Source: Prorocentrum cordatum
Taxonomy: Eukaryota; Sar; Dinophyceae; Prorocentrales; Prorocentraceae
Direction of reading: 5' to 3'
DNA length: 64,000 bases
Assembly: GCA_963575745.1 (NCBI GenBank)
Contig: CAUYUJ010015949.1
Span: forward strand, 769,510-833,509
The position numbers and the translations under genes are program-made. The notes beneath the pieces were generated by a model. That model made no database searches and was not told where the DNA came from. It saw nothing but the letters and a program-made list of their open reading frames with translations. Positions 1 to 13,012 of the stretch are shown one piece after another (position 1 is the first letter of the stretch; each line of letters begins with the position of its first letter).

Positions 1-96
1 TGTATGTGTATGTATATGTATATGCATATGTATATGTATATGTACATGTATATGTATATATATCCATACATACATATATATATATATATACATAGA
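1..96. repeat. TATG/TA microsatellite
   Basis: Alternating TATG, TACATG and TA units fill the first 96 bases, just upstream of the first recognisable exon. The long Met-Tyr reading frame through it is a by-product of the repeat. Confidence 0.9.
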
Positions 97-170
97 TGGG
101 CGACGAATCGCGGATTCCAGAATGTTTCCCCCGCCCCGAGCCGGTCCCCCCCCCGAACGTTTCCCCCCAG

Positions 171-249
171 GCTGGCGGAGGCGTACGTCCAGGGCCTGCA
201 GTCGAGGGGCGTCTTCGCCGTCGTCAAGCACTGGATTTTCAACTCCCAG
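171..249 (+). CDS. GH3 exon 1 (N-terminal barrel fragment)
   Basis: The frame reads LAEAYVQGLQSRGVFAVVKH and then WIFNSQ, the KH-containing stretch before the nucleophile in GH3 barrels. The acceptor is a pyrimidine-rich tract ending in AG at 169-170. I end the exon at 249 because GAGACC at 250 recurs exactly at the start of the next exon (3121), and joining there gives the family-like NSQ-ETNRENSS. A canonical GT at 280 would be the alternative donor. Confidence 0.85.
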
Positions 250-3200
250 GAGACCTACCGAACGAGCGGCCTGTCTCGAGTAAGACATTGCAAAAAGACA
301 CACTTGGAGATCCGTGCCAACCTGTATCGGGGCCCTTTTTGGACCTGTTTCGGGGCGCCTTCGACCCCGAGAAAAGGAGTGCGGGATGCGACGGAGAGGA
401 ACCGCGGGGGGGCACGCCGGGAACCTCGTAGTTGAGAAGTTGGTGTCCGGGCGCCTCTTGGCGTTCCATCCGGAGGGCTGAGGCCAGGACTGCGATGAAG
501 TCAGGCCTGCCCCTCTACAGGAGGAATCTTCCCAAATAGTCAAACAAAGTAGTTTGGGGGCGATGGTTTTAGAATTATGGGGCTACTTGTTCTATATTTT
601 TGGAATATGTTGTATTTCTCATCCGGGATCCCCCTGTAGGGGGACATGCCCGACCTGAGACTTCGAGGGACCTGCAGGCACTCCACGTCGTGCCTCGTGG
701 CACGGCTGCGGACGCTGCGGGAGGTCCGCGCGGATCTCGGGGGTCGGCGTTGGCCCCGCCTCCCTGGGTCGCGGAGCGCGCCAAGGGGCGGCGCAGGAGT
801 CGGGCGACGAGACGTATGCTCAGGTCGGGCATGTCCCTCTACGGGAGGCATAGTTTGTGTTTATGTTATACAAAGCTTGTCGACGATATGTTGGCTATGG
901 TTGCTCATCCTTGCGTATGTTATGATTCGTTTCCATATCTCTTTTCAAGATCCGCCTGTAGGATAAGTCGGGCCTGTCCCTCTGCAGGGGGAAGATTCAA
1001 AAATTGTCAAAAAATAGTCTGGGGACAATGTTTTGACTAATTTTGAGCATCTTTGGAGCAGTTCTTGAGTATTCTTAATTTTTCGCCCAAGATCCCCCTG
1101 TAGGGGGACATGCCCGACCTAACTGTAGGAGGACATGCCCGACCTAAAAGTATGCACGTGCACCGACCGCGACCAGGTCCAGCGTGGGCCCAGGCTCGGC
1201 GTATACACGCCCCCCTCCTTGCCAAGCCAGGAGGGCATACTTGCACCGATCCTGGGCGCAGGATGGGCCTGACCGGGCTCGGTGCAAGTGCACAGTTTTC
1301 TTTTTCTTCTTATTTTGCGTACTCGTCTGACTAATAGTAGTACTATTCATAATATTATTCTTAGCATTATTATGTCCAGTATTATTCTTACGATTCGTAT
1401 TAAGATTCTTCTGATTCGCATTATTATTGTTACTATTCGTATTAAGATTCTTTCTCTTCTTCTTCTAAGGAGGCGACGCCGTGGGGGTCCAGCACGGATC
1501 CAGAGCGTTCCAGAACGCTCTCAGAGCGTTCCGGAGCGCTCTGCGAAGGCCGCGGTGCCCGGGACATCTTTCAGGGCCGCCGGGTCTCAATGGGTGTTCG
1601 AAGTATCTTCACGCGATGTTGCTTTCGTCTTGGCTTCGTCTCAGCAGCGCGTATCCGAGGAGTCTCCGCGCGGACCTCCGAGAAAAGGTTCTGTGTTTTT
1701 CCAGGAGGGAGAAAAAACACACAGACACAATTAATCGTCGATCCCCCAGAGAATATGGGAAAATATGGGAAGAGGGGGGAAGGCAAAGACCCAGGAACAT
1801 GTCGGAAAATATTGGGGATCCTATCATTTGTGTGTATTTATCTGTGTGTGTCCCTAGGTCCCTTCAATTCTGGCGAGTGTGCTCTTGGCATCGCTCGGAC
1901 GTGTGGTGTTGTGTGCGCTTCTTTCTCGGCGCGGACCGTCGAGGGACATCCTGGAGCATCCGGCAGAGCAAGCGCGCACGGGGCCGAAGAATGCACAGGG
2001 AGTGGGCGTCCGAGCGATGGCAAGCTCACTTCTGCACGGAGGGAGGGGGTGCGGGGTGAGGGCCGCTGCGGGGCGCGAGAGGAGATCTGGACTTCGCGCA
2101 AGCGGGCACTGGCTCGCACGCCTGCTCCGCCCACTGGTGTCTGGAAGGGCGGCGACGGGAGGTGGGAGGGAGTGCAGGGAGAGGAACAGGGGGGGGGAGA
2201 GTCGGGTTGACCCAAAGGGGGTCCAGCGACAAGGGGGTGGTGCAATAGATTTGGTGCAAGAGATTTGTGGGGTTGCAATACATTTGGGGCGTGCAACACA
2301 TTCCGAGGCGCAAATGTATTGCTGGATTTTCGCGTGCAATACATTAGCTGCAATACAATGCAATACAATTCTCCGGCGCAATACGTCTGCAATACAATTG
2401 TCCCAAATCTATTGCACCACCCCCTTGCAGCTGGACACTCTTTTGAGCCGCCCAAAGAGAGGGAGGGGCGGAAGGGAAATGGGGAGGACGAGTCAAAGGG
2501 ATGAGGGAGGAGGAGGAGGAGGAGGAGGAGGCGGAGGAGGAGGAGGGGGAGGAGGAGGGGGAGGAGGAGGAGGAAGAAGGGGGGGGAGGAGGAGGAGGAG
2601 GAGAGGAGGAGGAGGAGGGGAGGAGGAGGGAGGAGGAGGAGGAGGAGGAGGAGGAGGAGGAGGGAGGGGAGGAGGGGGAGGGGAGGAGGAGGAGGGAGGA
2701 GGAGGAGGAGGAGGAGGAGGAGGAGGAGGAGGAGGAGGAGGAGGAGGAGGAGGAGGAGGAGGAGGAGGGGGGGAGGGGGGCGAATCTGCACAAGGACAGC
2801 CTCTTCTCAAGCCCTCTCCGAAGCCCCGGCGCCTTCCCTGAAGGCCTGCGCTCCTTCCCTCTCTTCCTTTCTTCGGTCCGCCGCCGAGAGCAGGGGAACC
2901 GACAACAACATAAACATCTCGAATGTTTAGAAGAAGAAACAAACCACATAAACATAAGCTGTTGCTCCGCGCGGATTTCTTGGACCCGCGCCGGACCCCC
3001 CTCGCTGGCGCGCGGAGCGCGCCAGGGGCGGCGCCGCCAGGGGGCCCCAGCGCCGATCTGAGAAATCCGCGCGGACCTCCGAGTCGTCATGTTCATGTCG
3101 TGGTTTGTTTCCCTAGAGAGGAGACCAACCGAGAGAACAGCTCCTCGGAGGTGGACGAGCGGACGGCCTGGGAGCTATACTACCCCCCCTTCGAGGCGGC

Positions 3201-6200
3201 CGTCGACGCGGGGGCTTCCGCGGTGATGTGCGCCTACAACAAGGTGAACGGCAGGTACGCCTGCGAGAACAGCCAGCAGCTCCAGGACGTGCTCCGGCGC
3301 CGGATGGGCTTCCAAGGGTCCTCCGGGGGCCCCGAAGCGATGTGGTAACCACACCGCGTGGTGAGTCAGATCGGCGGTTGCTAAAGGTACCCCTAGCTCA
3401 AGGTGCCCCCAGCCTTTCGCTCAGTTTTGGTGCCCCAGGGGCCCTCTGGGCCTCATGAGGGGTGCTCTGGAGGCCGTGGGGGCTTCCTTGGAAGTCCTGG
3501 GGGCATCTTCGGCCAGGCGCACTTCTGGCAACACCAGATCAGAGGGGATCCGAGGTGACTCGAAGAAGAAAGGACTATACACAAAGATATCAATCTTACG
3601 GAGCTCCGCGCGGATGTCTTGGATCGGCGCTGGAGCCCCCTGGCGGCGGGCACGCCGCCCCTGGCGCGCTCCGCGCGCCAGGGAGGGGCGTTCAGCGCAG
3701 ATCCAAGGAATCCGCGCGGACCTCCAAAGGTTTATCTTTACGCAGTTGTTTCTTCCTCGTGACCGCGCGGTTTGAAGACTCAGGCCGTTCCCCGAGGACG
3801 TCTCGGGCGATTTGGACCTCAAGGGATTCCAAACAGCGCGGTGACGGACCGTGCTGTCAGGCCCCAGGGTATCCCGAGGTCACCGCACGGTCTGTCACCG
3901 CACTGCTTTGGATCCCCAAAGGTTCGTGCAGTCGGACTGGTGGGCCACGCAGAGTCTGAGCATCAAGGAGGGTCTGGACCAGGAGATGCCCGGCGAGGGG
4001 ACTCACGTGTATTTCGACGATCTCGACGGCATCTCGCGGAAGAGCCCAGCCGCGGTCGACGCCGCCGTGGCGAGGATCTTGGCGGTGATCTACCGGATGC
4101 GCCTGGGGGAGACTCGAAGAAGGGACAACGCCATACACATAAATGTTCGAGGGTCCGCGCGGATTTCTTGGATCTGCGATGGACCTCCCTCCCTTGGAAG
4201 AAGAGACAACGCCATAAGCATAAACTTCTGGCGCTCCGCGCGGGTTTCTTGGATCCGCACTGGGCCCCCCCAGCGGCGCCTCCGGCGCCGACCCTGGCGC
4301 GCTCCGCGCGCTACGGAGGGGGGTCCAGCGCAGATCTACGAAACCCGCACAGAGCGCCACAAGTTTATGCTTGTGGCGTTTCTCTTCTTCTATGCCTGGC
4401 GCGCGAAGTTCCTGGCGCGCGGAGCGCGCCAGGCACGGCGCCAGAGGCGCCACCAGGAGGCGCACCGCAAATCCAAGAAATGCGCGCGGACCGTCGAAAG
4501 TTTCTGTTCATGACGTTTTTCCTTCCTCTAGAGACCAACGAGTGCACCCCTCCCCACTGCATGGAGGCGATGATGCGGAACGTCACGAGCGCCAGTCACT
4601 CCGAGCTCGCGGCAAGGGTGGCCACGGAGTCGATCGTCATGCTAAGAAACGAGGACTCGAGGAAGAAAAAATCGCATAAACCAGGATCCACGAAAGCGAA
4701 GCGTACGGTCAGAACTCATAGCACGGACGCACGGATGTCCTCAGGGTGCGCCCCTGCGTCCTCGCGGCTCTCGTTTGCCAACTTCGGCGCCCAAGGCTTT
4801 TGCGACCTTACCACAAGTCTTTCCTACTCGGGGGTGGACAGAACCCCCAACAATGACACGTCGATTAGCGAATTGTCCGTTCTCGGTTTTCGAGAGGGCG
4901 CCGTGGCCGTTATCTTCCAGGCTTGCGCCCGCCAGGTTTGGGCCTCAGGTCGTTTTCACTACACCACGTTTTGCTAAAGGGGGGTCCGTCCACCCCCGAA
5001 CTACACAGATCTCTCGGCTGTGGTTACACTCCCCGCGCCTCCCTCGCGGCTCTGCCGCGCGCGCGCGCCGCCTGTCTGCAGCCGTTTTTGGGGTGTCGAG
5101 CGAGGGACCGCTTGTCTCCCGCCCGCCCCACACCCCTTTGTGTTGGCTTTTGCTGCTGCCTGGGCCTCCCAGCTGCGGCCGGAGCAGCTGGTCACCACCC
5201 ACCAAACCACCCCAACCCAACCCGAAGGCTCAGATTTACCCTCGATTTCCAGTGGGGGGGGTCGGGAAACATTAGAAAACACATGTGGAACCCTTACCCC
5301 CCCAACCCGAAATTCGGGTCTTCGGGTTGGGTTGGGGTGGTCTGGTAGGTAGTCAGATGGGGTCGGAGGATAGCGCCGCGCCGCCGACGCATCGGCGATG
5401 CGGCTCGCTGCGGAGCCCGAGTTTCTCCACGCCGGCGTCGCCGACGCACCGCCGACGTCGGCGATGCATCGTCGATGCGGCGCGATCCTCCGACCCCATC
5501 TTCTCGGACCCCTATCGGGGAGGCCTCTAATGAAAAAGAGGAGGACGGGGTGCAGGAGCTAACGCAAACTTTCGGAGGCCCACACGGATGTGTTGGCTCT
5601 GCGTTTGGCCTTCTTAGCGGCGCTTGAGGCGCCGCCCTTGCCACGCTCTGGGCGCGAGGGAGAGGGGCCCGCGCGGACCTCCGAAAGTTTGTGTTTCTGC
5701 GGTGCGTTGCTCATCGAAGGACGCCGCCCTCCCGCTGAAGCCGAGGGACCAGGGCGGCCCAGGGTCCATCCTGGTGGTGGGCGAACGGGCGTTGCGTAAT
5801 GTGATGGGCCTGTTTTCCACCACCACCACCACAAGTTGAAGGGGGGGGAAGGAGGAGAGGAGGAGGAGGAGGACGGAGGAGGAGGAGGAGGTGGTGGAGG
5901 AGGAGGGGGAGGAGAAGTAGGACCCTCTCCCCCTCCTAATGGGGGGGAGACAATAACATGGGGGGCTAAGGATGAAATGTGCACCCATCATGTACCTTCG
6001 GGGCCCTGAAAGGGGCCCCCTGGGCACGAAGAGTGCGCGCTCCCTCGCCCCCCCCAAGTCTCGGCCACCCGCTCTGGGCCGGATTTTTGGACACGCGGGC
6101 GTGGTTTCGTCTCTCCTCCTCCCTCGTCTTTCCCGCATTGCTTCCTTCTTCGTCGCCCCCTTCCCCCTTCCCTCCTGGACAGTTCTTGCATGGTGGAGAG

Positions 6201-9200
6201 ACCCCTTCACATCAGATGAGCGACGCAAAGAGAAAATGGGGTCGTCTGCCATCAGCGCGTAAGCTGCCCGCGTGAGGTCGCCCGTAAGCGCTCTCGTCTC
6301 CGATGCAGCGTGCCGCGCCGCCTGCCCCCGCAAGCCGCCGCGTAAGTTCGCCGTGCCATCTCGCGTGAGGCCCGTTTCTGATCGTCGCTCAGTTGGGAAG
6401 TTGGCAATTGTACAGTCGGGGCCCTGAAGAAGGAACCCTTTTGGTTGGAGAGGGGCTCCGCGTTCATTGGGTGTTTCACAGCTTGCCTCAGGTTGTCCTT
6501 ATGTTTTCGATAGGAAATCGGAGTTCAACTTATGGACAAAAGGGGCCTCGTTCCTTATTTAGGGTTCCTTAGGTCAACGCCCCGACTGTACCATCCCGAG
6601 CCGAACCTCGTCGTCTTTCCTGTCCCTCTGTGCAGAGCAAGAGAAGACGTGTCTTCGCCTCCCCGCTGATCGCCCTGTGGGCGACAAAAACACATCCGTA
6701 CCCGTGGCCTCGCAGGCAGGATCCTTGTGCCGCGACCCCGCAGCTGCGGTGCGTTCCTTTTCTTGTCCGCGGATGCCCCGCGCGGAGCGCCTACGTCCGA
6801 TCGCGCGCCCGGGGGAGCGCGCCCCGGAGCTCAGACCGCGAGAACGCAGATGCGGTACGGAGACGGTCGCAACCCATGCCCCTCCGACCTTTGGAAGTGC
6901 CAGGGCGTCGGGGCCGCTCGCGAGCCGGGCAGGGAGCGCCTCCGCAGGAGAGCGCTTTCGTGTAACCCTCTGGGCCATAGCGCGCGTTACGCCCCCTCCC
7001 CCTCCCCCCTCCCCTCCCCACCCCCCCGTGACGTAACGCCCCCCTCCCCCGTGCGTCCCCAGCGCCGCCGCAGCGTGCGTCCCCGGCACCACAGTCTGGG
7101 GGGGAGGGGACGCTACGTGATGCCCCCTTCCGCCCCCCCCCCCCCCATGACGCCCGTCAGGGCCGCGAAAACATCACCTGCTCGCGGCGGCGCCCACGAG
7201 GGGAGCGGCGCAGGGGGGGAGAGCGGCGCGAGGGAGCGAGGGAGGAGCGGCGCGGGGGGTGGGAGCGGCGCGCCCCAGGTGACGCGTCCGTGGCCCGGCC
7301 GTTCGACTCCGAGGCCGCCGCCCAGGGGGAGGACGCTTGGGCGGTCGGGGACTACTACTCGGGCGGGGGCAGCGGGCATGTGGTGGCGCGCCGCTTCGTG
7401 AGCCCGCTGGACGGGATTCGGAGCGCGGAGGAGGAAAATCGAGGAGCAAGTGCCCGTCCCCCCCTCACTCCCGCCCCCTCCCCCTCCCACTCCTCCTCCC
7501 CCTCCCCCTCCCACTCCCCATCCCACTCCTCCTCCCACTCCTCCTCCCCCTCCCCCTCCCCCTCCTCCCCCCTCCTCCCCCTCCCTCCGACTCCCCCTCC
7601 TCCCACCCCTCCTCCTCCCCCCCCCCCCTCGTCCCCCCCTCCCCCTCGTCCTCCCCCTCCCACTCCCCCTCCCCCCTCCCACCCCTCCTCCTCCCCCTCC
7701 CCCTCCCCCTCCTCTTCCCCCTCCGCCCCCTCCCACCCCTCCTCCTCCTCCTCCTCCTCATCCTCCTCCCCCTCCCACTCCTCCTCCCCCCTCCACCATC
7801 CTCCCCGTCCCCCCCCCTCCCACTCCCCCTCCCCCTCCCCCTCCTCCTCCTCCTCCTCCTCCTCCTCCTCCTCCTCCTCCTCCTCCCCCCTCCTCGTACT
7901 CCTCCTCCTCCTCCTCCTCCCCCCCTCCTCCTCCCCCCTTTCCTTTCCCCCGTCCCCCTCCCCTGGCCGGCCAGCCGCGGTCCTGCCACCTCTTCTTGAC
8001 GTGGGCGTTCGGCTCGTCCACAGGCAGCCGCACCGAAGCCAGAAACATCAAGAGCGAAATAAAGACGTACACGTACATGAATCCAAGTTGGTTTCGAGAG
8101 CACGCATCGCGCGAACGTTCGTATCACGAGGCTGGTCTCGCGGACCCGGAGGTCCGTGCACCCCTGGCGGCGCCTCCGGCGCCGCCCCTAGCGTGCTCCA
8201 CGCGCCACGGATGGGGTCCAGAACCGATCCAAGAAATCCGCCCGGACATCCAAGAGATGTTAGACATTTCGCGTTACCTCACCAACACATCCAGATACGA
8301 TGGCTAGACGAGTTGCCCTGATCAGCGATGTGGAGGAGCACGCAGTGGAATAAAGGGCTGGGTGAGACGTCATATCCCAAGAAGGGGAGGATGGAGGAAG
8401 AATCAGAGGAAGAGCAGGAGCAGGAGGAGGAGGGGATTTTGGATTGCCTGCTCGTTGAGGCAACTAGCCTGTCGAGTTACGGTGGCGCTGCGGCTAGCGA
8501 TGCAACTGAAATAGTGATATCGCACGGGCACCTAAGGATTGCAGTATACAGCACCAGTACACCAAACCCACCTCTCCTTATTCCTTCCACCCCCACGCAA
8601 AATCCCCCACCCTTCAACTGGGCAACTGGACGGCAAACGCGAAAAGCTGCGACAGTGGCTTGCTGTGCCCGTCCAGGGCATTCGGGCGGAGGGGCGGAGG
8701 GAGGGAGGGGGAAGTAAGTACGTAAAGCGGGAAGGAGGAAGGCTGGGACGCAGACCACATTCCCTACTCGAGGTTGCCGGCGAATGGCAACGACTCAGCT
8801 TGGCATCTATGAGGCATGGCGGTACCGCAGTGGGAACACCATGCGGAAACTCTATGCCGAGACAGGTGGCCGTCAAAGCGGCCGTCGGCCGAGGAGGAAG
8901 ATCCATCGCACGGCACTCGCAGGAGGAATCTTCGCACCTACGCACGGCACTCCCTTCCCGATCCATCCTGAACCCCCACCCTCAACAATACGCAGCTTGG
9001 CCGGCAAACGCTAAAGGGGCTTGCCGCAACGGCCTGGGCACTGTGGAGTAGGGACGGGAGGAGGAGGAATAATGAAGGCGAGGGAGGCTGCAGAGGAGGA
9101 GAGGGTAAGGCTGGGACGACGACCTGGGCCCTGAGCCCTCGGAAAAAGACGCGGCGTGGGAGCGAAGCTGCAGACACTCGATCGCCGCTCGGCCCTCCAC

Positions 9201-12174
9201 TCACGCCTCACTCGGTCGCCGGCCCTCCTCTGCGAGACAAGCGGTGAACCGGAGTCGAGCAACGCTCGCAAGAGTGCAAGGGCCGTGCAGAGAAACGTGT
9301 GCATCCCACCGACAGCCACTCCTCACACCCCAAAGCATCAAGCAGCTGGGCTGGCATCTGGGATCGCTCAAGAACGACCGCCGATCCGCCGGCTCTCGGC
9401 CGCTCGGGATGGGAATGGGTGGAGGGGGGAGGATGATGAGGAAGACGAGGAGAGGGTAAAGCTGGGACGCAGACCTGGGCCCTAATCCCTCTTCTCTCTC
9501 GCTCGCCGGCCCTCCTCTGCGAGAACACACCGGCTCTGTAATCGAGCAGTGCTCGCGAGAGTGCACGGGCCGCGCCGAGAAACGCCTCCATCCCGATCCT
9601 CCCCTCCTCTGACATCTTGAAACCCCACCCTCAAATAAGCAGATTGGCCGGCAAACGCTAAAGGGGCTTGCTGCAACGGCCTGGGCACTGTGGAGTAGGG
9701 ACGGGAGGAGGAGGAATAATGAAGGCTGGGACGCAGACCTGGAGCCTCCTCGCTCGGGAACAACTGGGCGAGAGAGCGATGCTGCAGAGAAATCGCTGAG
9801 CTCGCTCGCCGGCCCTCGACTGTCGCCTCTATCGATCGCCGGCCCTCCGCTACAACACAGTGGATGAAGGAGGGAGGGCGAGAGGGAGGCAGCAGCGGAG
9901 GAGAGGGTAAGGCTGGGACGACGACCTCGGCCCTGAGCCCTCGGAAAAAGACGCGGCGTGGGAGCGAAGCTGCTCCCACCGACAGCCACTCCTCACAACC
10001 CAAAGCATCAAGCAGCTGGGCTGGCATCTGGGATCGCTCAAGAACGACCGCCGTTCCGCCGGCTCTCGGCCGCTCGGGATGGGAATGGGTGGAGGGGGGA
10101 GGATGATGAGGAAGACGAGGAGAGGGTAAGGCTGGGACGCAGACCTGGGCCCTGATCCCTCTTCTCTCTCGCTCGCCGGCCCTCCTCTGCGAGAACACAC
10201 CGGCTCTGTAATCGAGCAGTGCTCGCGAGAGTGCACGGGCCGCGCCGAGAAACGCCTCCATCCCGATCCTCCCCTCCTCTGATGTGTGTATTACATGTCA
10301 TGATGCTCGGCAAGGAAAATGAAGCCGCGTGGAGGCACCACAACGGAAACTACCACGCGGAATCAGTGCAAGCTGAGGCATCTTCGCACCCTCGCAGCGC
10401 ACATAGAGATACACAGCAGCACGATTTTCTATACGCCATGCCTGCCTCAGTCCCGCCTGCCTGGGCTCTCGCAGGAGCCGGCTCTCCCAGTAGGCGGCGG
10501 CCCGGCCGCAGCAGCGGCCCGAGCCTGCACAGCGGCGGCGCCGGGGGGGCCTCCAGGGTCCAGCGCGGCCCGCCACCCGACGGCCTCATCCACCAGGCGC
10601 CGCAGCTCGCACGCCCTCCACCGGAAGTCCTGCACCTGCGGGGAGTTTGGGGCCGCCTTCTCCCTCCAGTACAGCACGGCCTCGACCCTGGACAGCTGCT
10701 GCTTAAGGAGGCGGACCGCGCCGTCCGCCGCCTGGATGTCCGTGGTAGGCTGCACGCGCTGCACCCTCTGCATCGCCGTAGGCGGAGCAGCCGTGGGCGG
10801 AGCAGCCTCAGGAGGAACAGCCTCTGAGGCAGCATCGGCTCGCAGAGTCTCGGCTTGCGGCACCCGCGGCACCCGCGGCAGCCTCTCCATCGCCGACGGC
10901 CGAGGCAGAGCAGCCGCAGGCGGTGCAGCCTCAGGGGCACCAGCGACCATTTGGCTCTCAGCAAGCTGCACAAGGGCAGCAGCAGCCGCGGCGCGGGCCT
11001 CGCCCACGCGGTCGGCCGCGTGCTGCGGCGGCCGGCTCATCCCGAATGCCGGAGGAACAGCCTCTGTGGCATCGGGCGTCGTCGCTGCATCCGCAGCGGC
11101 CTCGGCGACCACCTCGTCGACGCGCGGCTGACCCTCACCGGCACCGCGCGCAGCGGCGGCGCGGCGTCTGGGCCACGCGTTCCGGCATGCCGTCGCCTGG
11201 CACCTGGCACTCAAGGACACGACAGCGGCGGTGGTGGCCTGTGCCTCAGCCGTCACCTGCTGCACGATCTCGTCCTCCGCGGTGGCGAGCCGCACGCGCG
11301 AACCCGATCGCGGACGCGGCTCGGCCTCGGGCTGGCAGCGGCGGCGACGGCGCGAGGCCGACCGCAGGCGGCCATCGCCCTGCTGGCCCGCGCCCGCATG
11401 GCGAGGCTCTCCAGGTGGCGGCGACGGTAGCACACGAGGCTGCTGCAGCAAACGCGCCGGACTCGGTGATGTAGGTGGAAGGCACACGAGCACGAGCTTG
11501 CAAGCCGCCAGTGGCTCAGCAAGAGCATCACGAACACGATCACGAGCACGGGCCTCGCCCGCAGCCGCAGCCTCCTGCTCCGGCGCACCAGCGCGACCAG
11601 CACGATGAGGCTCGCGATCGGCATGAGCAGCGACGCGAGCGAGACTGGCCACGTCGCTCATGAGCGGCCGGCGACCAGTCCGGGCAGCGAAGCCGAGCCT
11701 GCGCACAGCGGCGCGCAGGCCCGGTCTCGGCTGGTCGCCATGGCGCCAGCCGGAAGACTCTCGGTGCGCGCGGCTAGCCCTCCACTCGCCTGGGCACGGC
11801 GAGGCGAGGCGGCCGGCACGCATGGCTGCCCGCCCCGCGCGAGGTGCGCTGCTCCTGGAGCAGTCCCAAACACCTCGGACCGGGGCGGCAGCTAGGAGGA
11901 GGGGAAGGAGGGAGAGGGAGGAGGAGCAGGAGGAGCAGGAACACGAGGAGGATGAGAAGGAGAAGGAGCAGGAGGATGAGGAGAAGGATGGAGAGGGAGA
12001 GGGGTAGGAGGAGGAGGAGGAGGAGGAGGAGCAGGAGAAGGAGGAGGAGGAGGAGGAGAAAGGAAGAGGAATAGGCGGATGAGGCAGAGGAGGCGAAGGA
12101 GGAGGAAGAGGAGAAGGAGGGCGAGCAGAAAGGCCAGAAGTATCTTGCATGCCTCTCGGAGTCACTGCGGATGG

Positions 12175-12232
<58 letters not shown>

Positions 12233-12965
12233 GATAGTGATAGTGATAGTGATAGTGATAGTGGTAGTGGTAGTGGTAGTGGTAGTGGTAGTGGTAGTGA
12301 TAGTGATAGTGATAGTGATAGTGATAGTGATAGTGATGATGATGATGGTGATGATGATGAAGACGATGATGGTGAGGATGACGACGATGATGCTAAGCAT
12401 AATGCTGATACTGCTGATCACGATAATGGTGTTGCGGATGATGATGATGATGATGATGATGATGGTGATGATGATGGTGATGATGAAGATGTCGATGCCA
12501 ATGATGATGATGCCGATGATGATGATGATGGTGGTTGTGATGATGGTTATGGTATTGATGGTGATGCGGATGACGACGTCGATGGTGACAGTGATGATGA
12601 TGTTGGCACTGGCGATGATGAGGATGATGTTGATACTCATGATGATGTCGATTATAATGATTGGGATGATGATGGTGATGGTGATGGTGATGGTGATGAT
12701 GATGTCGATGATGATGGTGGTGATGATGATGATTATGTTGATTATGACAATGATGGTGGCAATGATACTGATGATGGTGATGGTTGTGGCGATGACCGGG
12801 ATGATGAGAAGGAGGAAGATGATAAAGGATCAGGAGTATGACGGTGGTGATGACGATGGCGATGGAGATGATGTTGTTGAGGATGAAGGTGGTGATGATG
12901 ATGTTGATGATGATGTTAATGGTGATGGTGATTGCGTTTGTGATTGCGATGGTGATGGTGATGGG

Positions 12966-13012
<47 letters not shown>

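Noticed and set aside
280-285. Canonical donor GTAAGA as the end of GH3 exon 1
   Set aside because: It would add residues that duplicate and conflict with the ETNRENSS start of exon 2; the GAGACC repeat at 250 and 3121 gives the family-consistent join. Kept only as an alternative.
7290-8321. 343-codon frame starting in GH3 exon 6
   Set aside because: Only the first part (to 7420) is GH3; the rest is CCT repeat and intron sequence.
10319-11131. Plus-strand frame overlapping the antisense candidate
   Set aside because: Ser/Thr/Ala shadow of the minus-strand frame; composition less natural than its complement.
12149-12968. Long Asp-rich (and Met/Ile-rich) open frames
   Set aside because: They are by-products of a GAT/AGT triplet repeat: all frames on both strands are open and have no domain.
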